Assembly (NCBI GenBank): GCA_021848865.1
Contig: JAJZTO010000145.1
Span: 1-7,008, forward strand
Length of the DNA stretch: 7,008 nucleotides
Direction: 5' to 3'
Origin: Myxococcales bacterium
Lineage (GTDB): Bacteria > Myxococcota > Myxococcia > Myxococcales > Anaeromyxobacteraceae
Under the pieces are notes generated by a model that made no database searches, had not been told where the DNA came from, and saw nothing but the letters and a program-made list of their open reading frames with translations. Positions 1 through 5,405 of the stretch are shown in pieces (positions within the stretch are counted from its first letter, which is position 1; every line of letters starts with the position of its first letter). A program made the position numbers and the translations under genes.

Positions 1-1
1 G

Positions 2-202
2 TGCAACCGGTACAAGCAGGTCCGCGACGACTGCCTGGTCTCGGGCTTCGGCCGCTCCGACGAGGAGGCCGACCGGCTCGCCGGCTTCGCCCAGTTCCTC
101 CGCGGCCAGGCCGGCGCCTACGACCAGGCCTCGCGCACCGCCACCGTCAGCCTGGGCGGGAACGGCGGGGCCGGGGAGCCGCGCCGCAGGCGCCGCCGGT
201 GA
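2..202 (+). CDS. C-terminal fragment of an unrecognised protein (5' truncated by the window)
   Basis: Reading from base 2 gives 66 codons without a stop, ending at TGA 200-202. The residues look like real coding sequence: mixed charge, aromatic residues (Tyr, Phe) and a helix-friendly stretch rich in Asp, Glu, Leu and Arg. Two cysteines lie near the left edge, at fragment residues 1 and 11. The competing frame over the same bases is an Arg/Pro/Gly-rich low-complexity shadow. The protein ends in a Gly-rich linker and a run of six arginines, so the tail is probably disordered and basic. Its stop overlaps the GTG start of pxpB (GTGA), which suggests the same transcript and translational coupling. 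I do not recognise the family and assign no function; the N-terminal part outside the window is needed. Confidence 0.6.
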   Translation, partial: CNRYKQVRDDCLVSGFGRSDEEADRLAGFAQFLRGQAGAYDQASRTATVSLGGNGGAGEPRRRRRR

Positions 203-921
203 TCCGCCTCCTCCCCCAGGGCGAGGGCGGCATCACCGTCGAGCTGGGCACGGCGGTGGATCCGGCGGTGAACGCCCGGGTCCACGCCCTGGCGGGCGCC
301 GTCACCCGGCGGCTGGGCGCCCCGGTGCTCGAGGTGGTGCCGAGCTACGCCTCGCTGCTGGTGATCTTCGATCCGCTGGCGATACCGCGCGCGCGCCTGG
401 TGCGCCGGCTCGCGGCGCTGGCGCGCGAGGTGGCCGGCACCGCGGCCGGGCCCCCGCGGCGCGTGGTCCGGGTCCCGGTCTGCTACGGCGGCGAGCTCGG
501 GCCCGACCTCGAGGAGGTGGCGCGGCGCGCCGGCGTCCCCCCCGCCGAGGTCGTCGCCCTCCACGCGGCACCGGTCTACCGCGTCTACCTCCTCGGCTTC
601 ACGCCGGGCTTCCCCTACCTGGGCGGCCTCGACCCGCGGCTCGCCTGCCCGCGGCTCGACTCGCCGCGGCTGCGGACCCCGGCCGGATCGGTGGCGATCG
701 CCGGGCCGCAGGCCGGCATCTACCCGGTGGAGAGCCCGGGCGGCTGGCGCGTCCTGGGGCGCACCCCGCTGCGGCTCTTCGACCCGGCGCCGGGCGCGAG
801 CCGCCCCTTCCTCCTCGCCGCCGGCGACGGCTTGCGCTTCGTCCCGGTGGAGCGCGAGGCCTTCGACGAGACGGCGCGCGCCGTGGCCGCCGGCGCCTGG
901 CGGCCGGAGGTGGAGCGGTGA
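199..921 (+). CDS. pxpB: 5-oxoprolinase subunit B (PxpB, KipI family)
   Basis: This is one of three subunits of the prokaryotic ATP-dependent 5-oxoprolinase, a cytoplasmic enzyme that hydrolyses 5-oxoproline to glutamate. The 240-residue length is usual for the family. Visible family motifs are the YGGELGPDL segment (residues 96-104), the LGFTPGFPYLGGLD block (132-145), and the PAGSVAIAGPQAGIYPVESPG region (161-181) followed by GRTPLRLFDP (187-196). The GTG at 199 is chosen because homologues begin with a short strand of this kind (xIxPxGDxxLxVEFG), matched here by IRLLPQGEGGITVELG. The open frame continues upstream to base 1, but that part is low-complexity and overlaps the real upstream gene. 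The Shine-Dalgarno sequence is weak, consistent with coupling through the GTGA overlap. In Bacillus, KipI is also known as an inhibitor of the sporulation kinase KinA; the operon context here favours the oxoprolinase role. Confidence 0.93.
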   Translation: MIRLLPQGEGGITVELGTAVDPAVNARVHALAGAVTRRLGAPVLEVVPSYASLLVIFDPLAIPRARLVRRLAALAREVAGTAAGPPRRVVRVPVCYGGELGPDLEEVARRAGVPPAEVVALHAAPVYRVYLLGFTPGFPYLGGLDPRLACPRLDSPRLRTPAGSVAIAGPQAGIYPVESPGGWRVLGRTPLRLFDPAPGASRPFLLAAGDGLRFVPVEREAFDETARAVAAGAWRPEVER

Positions 922-1895
922 TCGCGGTGGTGAAGCCGGGGCTGCTCTGCACGGTGCAGGACGCCGGGCGGCCGGGCTTCCGGGCCTTCGGGATGCCGGT
1001 GGCCGGCGCCATGGACCGGCTGGCGCTGGCCGCCGCCAACCTCCTCGCCGGCAACGAGCCGGGCGCGGCGGCGGTGGAGCTGACGCTGGCCGGTGGCGCC
1101 TGGCGCTTCGAGGCCCCGGCCCTCGCCGCGGTGGCCGGCGCCGACCTCTCCGCCACGCTGGACGGCTCCCCGCTGCCGGCCTGGTCCTCCTTCCTGGCGC
1201 CGGCCGGGAGCACGCTGGCCTTCGGCGCCGCCCGGGCCGGCGTGCGCGCCTACCTGGCGGTGCGCGGCGGCGTCGCCGTGCCGCCGGTGCTGGGGAGCCG
1301 CTCCACCTACACCCGCGCCGCCGTCGGCGGCCTCGAGGGGCGGGCGCTGCGGGCCGGCGACCGCCTCCCGGTGGGCCGGCCGGCCGCCCGCCCGCCGCCG
1401 CCGCTGGCGCTCGGGCCGGGGGAGACGCCCCCCTGCGGCGGCGGCGCCCGGCTCCGGGTCCTGCTCGGCCCGCAGGAGGACCGGTTCACCGAGGAGGGGA
1501 TCGCCACCTTCCTGGGGACGGCCTGGAAGGTGACGCCGCAGAACGACCGCATGGGCTACCGGCTCGACGGCCCCCCGGTGCGGCTGCGCGGCGGCGCCGA
1601 CGTCCTCACCGACCCGATCCTGCCGGGCGCGGTGCAGGTGACCGGCAGCGGCCTGCCCATCGCCATGATGGTGGACTGCCACACCGCCGGCGGTTACGCC
1701 AAGATCGCGACCATCGCCGGGCCCGACCTCCGGCTGCTGGCCCAGGCGCGGGCCGGCGACGAGGTCCGCTTCGCCGCCTGCCGCCAGGCCGAGGCGGTGG
1801 CGGCGCTCCGGGCGGAGCGGGCCTGGCTCGACGGCCTGGCCCGGCGCGTGGCGCGGGCGGCGGGCGGGCGGGCCGGGCTCCGGCGAGCGAGGTGA
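918..1895 (+). CDS. pxpC: 5-oxoprolinase subunit C (PxpC, KipA / biotin-dependent carboxylase-like family)
   Basis: This is the partner subunit of PxpB in the 5-oxoprolinase complex; the two families are often fused in other bacteria, which indicates physical association. The protein has 325 residues. Family blocks are TVQDAGRPGF (12-21), GMPVAGAMD (25-33), YLAVRGGV (112-119), GSRSTYTRAAVGG (126-138), NDRMGYRLDG (209-218), and the long conserved C-terminal block at 236-266 containing PGAVQVTGSGLP and DCHTAGGYAKIATI. The start is GTG 918, overlapping the pxpB stop as GTGA, with a clear ribosome-binding sequence GGAGGTGGAG at 906-915. Residues 152-176 form a Pro/Gly/Ala-rich insertion between the two halves, probably a flexible linker enlarged by high GC. 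The last 15-20 residues are Ala/Arg/Gly-rich and probably disordered. Older annotations call such proteins allophanate hydrolase subunit 2 or urea amidolyase-related. Confidence 0.94.
   Translation: MIAVVKPGLLCTVQDAGRPGFRAFGMPVAGAMDRLALAAANLLAGNEPGAAAVELTLAGGAWRFEAPALAAVAGADLSATLDGSPLPAWSSFLAPAGSTLAFGAARAGVRAYLAVRGGVAVPPVLGSRSTYTRAAVGGLEGRALRAGDRLPVGRPAARPPPPLALGPGETPPCGGGARLRVLLGPQEDRFTEEGIATFLGTAWKVTPQNDRMGYRLDGPPVRLRGGADVLTDPILPGAVQVTGSGLPIAMMVDCHTAGGYAKIATIAGPDLRLLAQARAGDEVRFAACRQAEAVAALRAERAWLDGLARRVARAAGGRAGLRRAR
1889..1894 (+). promoter_or_regulatory. Ribosome-binding site of pxpA, inside the end of pxpC
   Basis: GAGGTG lies five bases before ATG 1900 and overlaps the last codons and the TGA (1893-1895) of pxpC. 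The four-base gap between stop and start implies that ribosomes finishing pxpC can start pxpA. It also supports this ATG over later in-frame candidates. Confidence 0.6.
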
Positions 1896-1899
1896 CGTC

Positions 1900-2658
1900 A
1901 TGGCGGGCGGGACCATCGACCTGAACTGCGACATGGGCGAGGGGGCCGGCGACGACGAGCGGCTCATGCCGCTCGTCACCTCGGCCAACGTCGCCTGCGG
2001 CGGCCACGCCGGGGACCAGGCCAGCATGCGCGCCACGGTCCGGCTGGCGCGCCGCCACGGCGTCGCCGTCGGCGCCCATCCCTCCTACCCCGACCGCGCC
2101 GGCTTCGGCCGCGAGCGGCTGCCGCGCAGCCCCGCCGAGGTGCGCGCCGACGTGGCGGCGCAGGTCCGCGCCCTGCTCGCGATCTGCCGCGAGGAGGGGG
2201 TGCCGCTCGCCCACGTGAAGCCGCACGGCGCGCTCTACAACGCCGCCGCGGGCGACGCCGGGCTGGCGCGGGCCGTCGCCGAGGCGGTGCGCGAGGTGGA
2301 CCCCGGGCTGGTGGTGGTGTGCCTGGCCGGCTCGCCCATGGCCGGCCTGGTCCGCGGGCTGGGCCTGGCCTGCGCCGAGGAGGCCTTCGCCGACCGGGGC
2401 TACACGGCGCGGGGGACGCTGATCCCGCGTGGCCAGCCGGGGGCGCTGGTGGAGGACCCGGCGGCGGTGGCCGAGCGCGCCTCGCGCCTGGCCCGGGAGC
2501 GCAGCGTGGTGGCCGCCGACGGGACGGTGGTCCCGGTGGCCGCCGACACCCTCTGCCTGCACGGGGACACGCCGGGCGCGCCGGAGCTGGCCCGCGCCGT
2601 GCGGGAGCGGCTGCGCGCGGACGGCGTCTCGGTGCGACCGCTGGCGCGGCGGGGTTGA
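1900..2658 (+). CDS. pxpA: 5-oxoprolinase subunit A (PxpA, LamB/YcsF family)
   Basis: This is the third subunit of the ATP-dependent 5-oxoprolinase (PxpABC), needed with PxpB and PxpC to recycle 5-oxoproline that forms spontaneously from glutamine and glutamate. The 252-residue length is normal. The LamB/YcsF signature is complete: DLNCDMGEG at residues 7-15, TSANVACGGHAGD at 27-39, GAHPSYPD at 58-65, HVKPHGALYN at 105-114, EAFADRGYTARGTLIPRGQP at 161-180 and TLCLHGDTPGA at 217-227. The conserved Asp, His and Glu residues in these blocks form the polar pocket expected of this metal-hydrolase-like (deacetylase-type) barrel. The start is ATG 1900, four bases after the pxpC stop. It is the last gene of the operon; the next gene converges on it after 38 bases. 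Nothing appears truncated. Confidence 0.95.
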   Translation: MAGGTIDLNCDMGEGAGDDERLMPLVTSANVACGGHAGDQASMRATVRLARRHGVAVGAHPSYPDRAGFGRERLPRSPAEVRADVAAQVRALLAICREEGVPLAHVKPHGALYNAAAGDAGLARAVAEAVREVDPGLVVVCLAGSPMAGLVRGLGLACAEEAFADRGYTARGTLIPRGQPGALVEDPAAVAERASRLARERSVVAADGTVVPVAADTLCLHGDTPGAPELARAVRERLRADGVSVRPLARRG

Positions 2659-2671
2659 AGAGCCGGGACAG

Positions 2672-2690
2672 GCCGGGCGTCCCGCCCGGC
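2672..2690. terminator. GC-rich hairpin between convergent pxpA and the CLC gene (candidate bidirectional terminator)
   Basis: GCCGGGCG (2672-2679) pairs perfectly with CGCCCGGC (2683-2690) across a three-base loop, giving an eight-base-pair all-GC stem. It lies 13 bases after the pxpA stop and 6 bases after the stop of the minus-strand gene, so it could serve both transcripts. There is no T-run on either side, so it is not a classical intrinsic terminator. In DNA this GC-rich, stems of this size also arise by chance. Confidence 0.4.
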
Positions 2691-2696
2691 GGGCGG

Positions 2697-4619
2697 TCAG
2701 CCCGTGCCGGCGCCGGCGGCCTTCAGAACGGCCCGCGCCACCTCGGCCTCTCCCACCCAGCCCAGGATCCGGCCGTCCGCCATCACCGGCAGCTGGCTCA
2801 TCCCGGACTCGGCGAGGAGCTCGGCCGCCCGGGCCAGCGAGGCGTCCGGCTCCACGTGCACCAGCCGCACCGCGGCGTCGGCGACGACGGCCGCGCCGAG
2901 GTCGGCCCGGTCGGCGGCGAGCACCACCGAGAGGTCGACCATCCGGCGCGGGACCCCGTGCGCGTCCAGGACGGCGCAGGCGCGCTGGGCGCGCGCCGCC
3001 GCGGCGAGGTCGCGGAGCGCCACCATGGGCAGGTGCTCCGCCACCGGCTCGATCTCCTGCGGCACGAAGATCCCGGCGATCCGGGCCCGGGCCAGGGCGC
3101 CCGCCGCCGCTCCCTCGTCGCGGTGGAGCGGCGCGTCGGCCTTGGTCGGCGGCTGCCTCTCGTAGAGGGACCAGCGGCGCAGGACCACGAAGGAGATCCC
3201 CACCGACAGCATCATGGGGACGAGCAGGTCGTAGCTCCCGGCCAGCTCGGCCACCATGATGACCGCGCTGAGCGGCGTGTGGGCGACGCCGCCGTAGAAG
3301 GTCCCCATGGCCACCAGCGCGAAGGCGCCGGGCTGGAGCCGGGGATCGCCCAGGAGCAGCGCCGCGGCGTGGCCAAAGGCGCTGCCCACCAGGCCCCCGA
3401 TCACCAGCGAGGGGGCGAAGTCCCCCGCGGCGCCCCCGGAGCCGATGGTGAGCGCCGAGGCGGCCAGCTTCGCGGCGGCGAGCAGCGCCAGCAGCGCCAC
3501 CAGGGTCCAGCCCTGCGGCAACCGGACGCCGCCGCCGATGGCCACCTGGGCCAGGCCGTACCCGCCCCCGAACACGCCCAGCTCCGGCATCGCCACCCCG
3601 GGCCAGGCGCGCAGCGCCAGGACCAGGCCCACGCCCAGGCCGCCCATCGCCAGGCCGCCGGCGGCGGGCCGCGCCCAGGGCGGGATGGGCAGCCGGGTGG
3701 AGACGCGGCGGACGGCGCGAAGCGCGGCGACGAACCCGGCGCCGGCGAGCGCCACCACCAGGGCCATCAGCGCGTAGAGGGGGAGGTGGGCGGGGACGAA
3801 GGGCGCGGGCGGCAGGCGGCCGAAGAGCGCGGACGGGCCGAGGATCGAGCTGGAGATCGAGTAGGCCGCGACGCTGGCAAGGACGGCCGGGACCAGCGCC
3901 TCCCCCTCGAAGTCGTCCCGGTACAGCATCTCCGTCGCCAGCAGCGCGGCCCCGAGCGGCGTCCGGAAGACGGCGGCCATGCCGGCGGCGATGCCGGCCA
4001 CGAGCAGGATGCGGCGCTCGCGCGCGCTGGTCGGGAGCAGGCGCCCCACCAGCGCCCCGATGGCGCTCCCGATCTGCATGGTCGGCCCCTCGCGGCCGCC
4101 GGAGCCCCCGGCGCCGAGGGTGGCGACGGCCGCGAGGGCCTTCACGGGGAGCACCCGGCGCCGGATCACGCCGCCGTGGTGGTAGGACTCGATGGCGGCG
4201 TCGCCCCCGCCCCCGGCGGCCTCGCGCGCGAAGCGCCAGGTGAGGACACCGCTGACGAGCCCCCCGGCGGCGGGCAGGAGCGCGAGCAGCCAGGGGCGGA
4301 AGGTGGCGCCCGCGAGCGGGGGGAGGAAGGTCTCCCCGACGGCCCGCACAGCCTCGTACCCGGCGAGACGGCCCACCAGGTAGCGCTGCGAGAGCTCCAG
4401 CGCGGCGAAGAAGGCGGCCCCCAGCAGCCCGGCGATGGTCCCCACCAGCGCCGCGTGGAGGAGGACGCGGCCGAGGATCCGCATGTCGAGCGGCGCGGCG
4501 TCGAGGTGGAGTAGCGAGCGCCCGCCCGCCACCACCCGCTGGCCCAGGGCCGGCAGGGCGCGCCAGGCCCGGCCCCTGGCCGGCTCCTCGTCCGACGGCG
4601 CCTTGCTCTCCTCGCTCAC
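2697..4619 (-). CDS. CLC-family chloride channel or Cl-/H+ antiporter with C-terminal CBS domains
   Basis: This is an integral inner-membrane anion transporter of 640 residues. About residues 50-480 form the CLC membrane core, with many hydrophobic helices. The gating-glutamate motif GREGP is at 175-179 (Glu177). The second pore motif, GxFxP, is GDFAP at 399-403. A Tyr at 486 in SLYERQ lies where the pore Tyr445 of E. coli ClcA would be. The first motif, normally GSGIP, is replaced by GGGGDAAIE (136-144). At the internal proton-glutamate position (E. coli Glu203) the sequence reads ATEML (228-232), apparently placing Met231 there. Residues about 517-635 are two tandem CBS domains, which often bind nucleotides and regulate CLC proteins. 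The GTG start at 4619 is the first start after an in-frame TAG (4670-4668); its Shine-Dalgarno is poor. Whether it is a channel or an exchanger cannot be read from the sequence. Confidence 0.93.
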   Translation of the reverse strand: MSEESKAPSDEEPARGRAWRALPALGQRVVAGGRSLLHLDAAPLDMRILGRVLLHAALVGTIAGLLGAAFFAALELSQRYLVGRLAGYEAVRAVGETFLPPLAGATFRPWLLALLPAAGGLVSGVLTWRFAREAAGGGGDAAIESYHHGGVIRRRVLPVKALAAVATLGAGGSGGREGPTMQIGSAIGALVGRLLPTSARERRILLVAGIAAGMAAVFRTPLGAALLATEMLYRDDFEGEALVPAVLASVAAYSISSSILGPSALFGRLPPAPFVPAHLPLYALMALVVALAGAGFVAALRAVRRVSTRLPIPPWARPAAGGLAMGGLGVGLVLALRAWPGVAMPELGVFGGGYGLAQVAIGGGVRLPQGWTLVALLALLAAAKLAASALTIGSGGAAGDFAPSLVIGGLVGSAFGHAAALLLGDPRLQPGAFALVAMGTFYGGVAHTPLSAVIMVAELAGSYDLLVPMMLSVGISFVVLRRWSLYERQPPTKADAPLHRDEGAAAGALARARIAGIFVPQEIEPVAEHLPMVALRDLAAAARAQRACAVLDAHGVPRRMVDLSVVLAADRADLGAAVVADAAVRLVHVEPDASLARAAELLAESGMSQLPVMADGRILGWVGEAEVARAVLKAAGAGTG

Positions 4620-4648
4620 GCCGCGGCTCGTCCCGGACCTGCCGGCAC
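4616..4648 (-). other. Possible ten-codon leader ORF overlapping the CLC gene start
   Basis: On the minus strand, GTG 4648-4646 opens a ten-codon frame (VPAGPGRAAA) ending at TGA 4618-4616. That stop overlaps the GTG start of the CLC gene as GTGA. A perfect Shine-Dalgarno-like GAGGAGG (4656-4650) stands just one base before this GTG, closer than is normally efficient, and no better-spaced start follows it. The CLC start itself lacks a good ribosome-binding site, so coupling is conceivable. Chance occurrence is quite possible. Confidence 0.18.
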
Positions 4649-4664
4649 GCCTCCTCGACGCCCG

Positions 4665-4693
4665 AGCCTAGGTCCTGGACCGGCTGGCGGCAA
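4665..4693 (-). promoter_or_regulatory. Weak sigma70-like promoter candidate for the CLC gene
   Basis: On the minus strand, TTGCCG (4693-4688) and TAGGCT (4670-4665) are separated by 17 bases, matching 4 of 6 and 3 of 6 consensus positions. Transcription would start near 4658, about 40 bases before the GTG. The match is weak and only spacing and position support it. Confidence 0.18.
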
Positions 4694-4695
4694 CA

Positions 4696-4710
4696 CCGGC
4701 GGAGCGCCGG
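4696..4710 (-). terminator. Short hairpin downstream of the PH-like membrane gene
   Basis: CCGGCG (4696-4701) pairs with CGCCGG (4705-4710) around a three-base loop, ten bases after the stop codon of the gene ending at 4721. On the minus strand it is followed by TGTTG rather than a T-run. It is a six-base-pair stem in very GC-rich DNA, so the support is weak. If it terminates, the CLC gene needs its own promoter. Confidence 0.25.
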
Positions 4711-4720
4711 GGCCGGGCCT

Positions 4721-5302
4721 TCAGCTCTCCGCCACCTCGCGCAGCGCCTGGGCGGCGTCGGGACAGTCGGCGAGCACCTTCGGCGGCAGCCGCTGCAGCG
4801 CCAGCTCCGCGAAGCTGGCGATGCCGTCGTGCGCCTCGGTGACGTAGACCCGGCCGCCGCCGGCCAGGGTCATGTAGAACCAGTTGCTCACCGGGTTGAA
4901 GGTGACCTTGGCGACGTCGCCCCAGGCCGACCGCCGCCGCGAGAGCGCGCCCACCCTCTCGAAGCCGGCGTCGTCGATCCGGAGGCAGCCGCGCGCCTCG
5001 AGCAGCAGCAGCCAGCCGCCGAGCAGCGTCCCCAGCAGGCCGGTGAAGCCCGCCAGGACGAAGCGGCCCGAGCCGCTCGACGGCGCCCAGGCGACCGACA
5101 GCGCCAGCACCGTGAAGGCGCCGAAGGGGAGGATGGCCAGCGCGGCCAGGACGGCGTGGTGGCCCCGCGGCATCCGCAGCACCATCACCCCGCCGGTGCG
5201 GCCGACGCGGAGCTTGCGCCGCCCGCCGATCCAGGCGAGCAGCACCGGGACGGCGATCATCAGGGCCACCATGACCGTGAAGCCGACGACGACGTGGGAC
5301 AT
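4721..5302 (-). CDS. Uncharacterised membrane protein with three predicted helices and a PH-like C-terminal domain
   Basis: The 193-residue protein has hydrophobic segments at about 4-25, 49-71 and 80-102, separated by a basic loop (about 26-48, rich in Arg, Lys and Gly) and a short Ser/Gly-rich turn. From about residue 104 the pattern LRIDDAGFER, an aromatic/basic strand, a Trp-containing turn (SAWGDVAKVTF) and a strand ending in FYMTL resembles the membrane-attached bacterial PH-like domains (DUF304-type). A short acidic-to-polar helical tail closes it. By the positive-inside rule the basic loop and probably the PH-like domain are cytoplasmic. The ATG at 5302 is chosen because the first membrane helix starts right after it; the frame extends to a GTG at 5374, but that extension is Pro/Ser-rich and lies in the trxB promoter region. 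It is transcribed divergently from trxB. No specific function can be assigned. Confidence 0.7.
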   Translation of the reverse strand: MSHVVVGFTVMVALMIAVPVLLAWIGGRRKLRVGRTGGVMVLRMPRGHHAVLAALAILPFGAFTVLALSVAWAPSSGSGRFVLAGFTGLLGTLLGGWLLLLEARGCLRIDDAGFERVGALSRRRSAWGDVAKVTFNPVSNWFYMTLAGGGRVYVTEAHDGIASFAELALQRLPPKVLADCPDAAQALREVAES

Positions 5303-5311
5303 GGGCTGCGC

Positions 5312-5320
5312 ACCATAGCA
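5312..5320 (-). promoter_or_regulatory. Candidate extended -10 element for the PH-like membrane gene
   Basis: The minus strand reads TGCTATGGT (5320-5312): a TGn extension plus TATGGT, matching 4 of 6 positions of TATAAT. No convincing -35 box lies 17 bases upstream. The predicted transcription start (near 5305) falls about three bases before ATG 5302, implying an almost leaderless mRNA. This agrees with the absence of a Shine-Dalgarno sequence there, but the element is short. Confidence 0.25.
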
Positions 5321-5355
5321 CGCCCCATGGGTGGCCGATGGCGGTGAATCGGGCG

Positions 5356-5384
5356 GTGACAGGATGGCTCCCACACGCTAAGCA
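5356..5384 (+). promoter_or_regulatory. Candidate trxB promoter in the divergent intergenic region
   Basis: GTGACA (5356-5361) matches 5 of 6 positions of the sigma70 -35 box. Seventeen bases later TAAGCA (5379-5384) is a poor -10 match, in the locally most AT-rich part of the gap. The predicted start near 5391 would leave a short leader just containing the ribosome-binding site. The evidence is -35 quality and position only. Confidence 0.25.
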
Positions 5385-5395
5385 TTCCGCTGCAC

Positions 5396-5403
5396 AGGAG
5401 AGG
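5396..5403 (+). promoter_or_regulatory. Strong ribosome-binding site of trxB
   Basis: AGGAGAGG ends two bases before ATG 5406, with its AGGAG core five bases from the start. It is the best Shine-Dalgarno sequence in the window and fixes the trxB start, fitting a well-expressed housekeeping gene. Confidence 0.7.
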
Positions 5404-5405
5404 AC

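Noticed and set aside
720..2036. Minus-strand open frame (438 codons) opposite pxpB, pxpC and pxpA
   Set aside because: The plus strand encodes three conserved subunits with intact motifs; the antisense product is Gly/Arg/His-rich with no recognisable domain.
2319..4514. Very long plus-strand open frame (731 codons) opposite the CLC gene
   Set aside because: Its translation is Gly/Ala/Arg/Pro/His-rich low complexity without any fold pattern, while the minus strand gives a clear CLC transporter with motifs and CBS domains. Long antisense frames are expected in DNA this GC-rich.
5366..5379. Possible sigma54 (-24/-12) promoter before trxB
   Set aside because: A GG (5366-5367) and a GC (5377-5378) are present, but they are one base closer than the invariant spacing requires, and the surrounding bases do not match.
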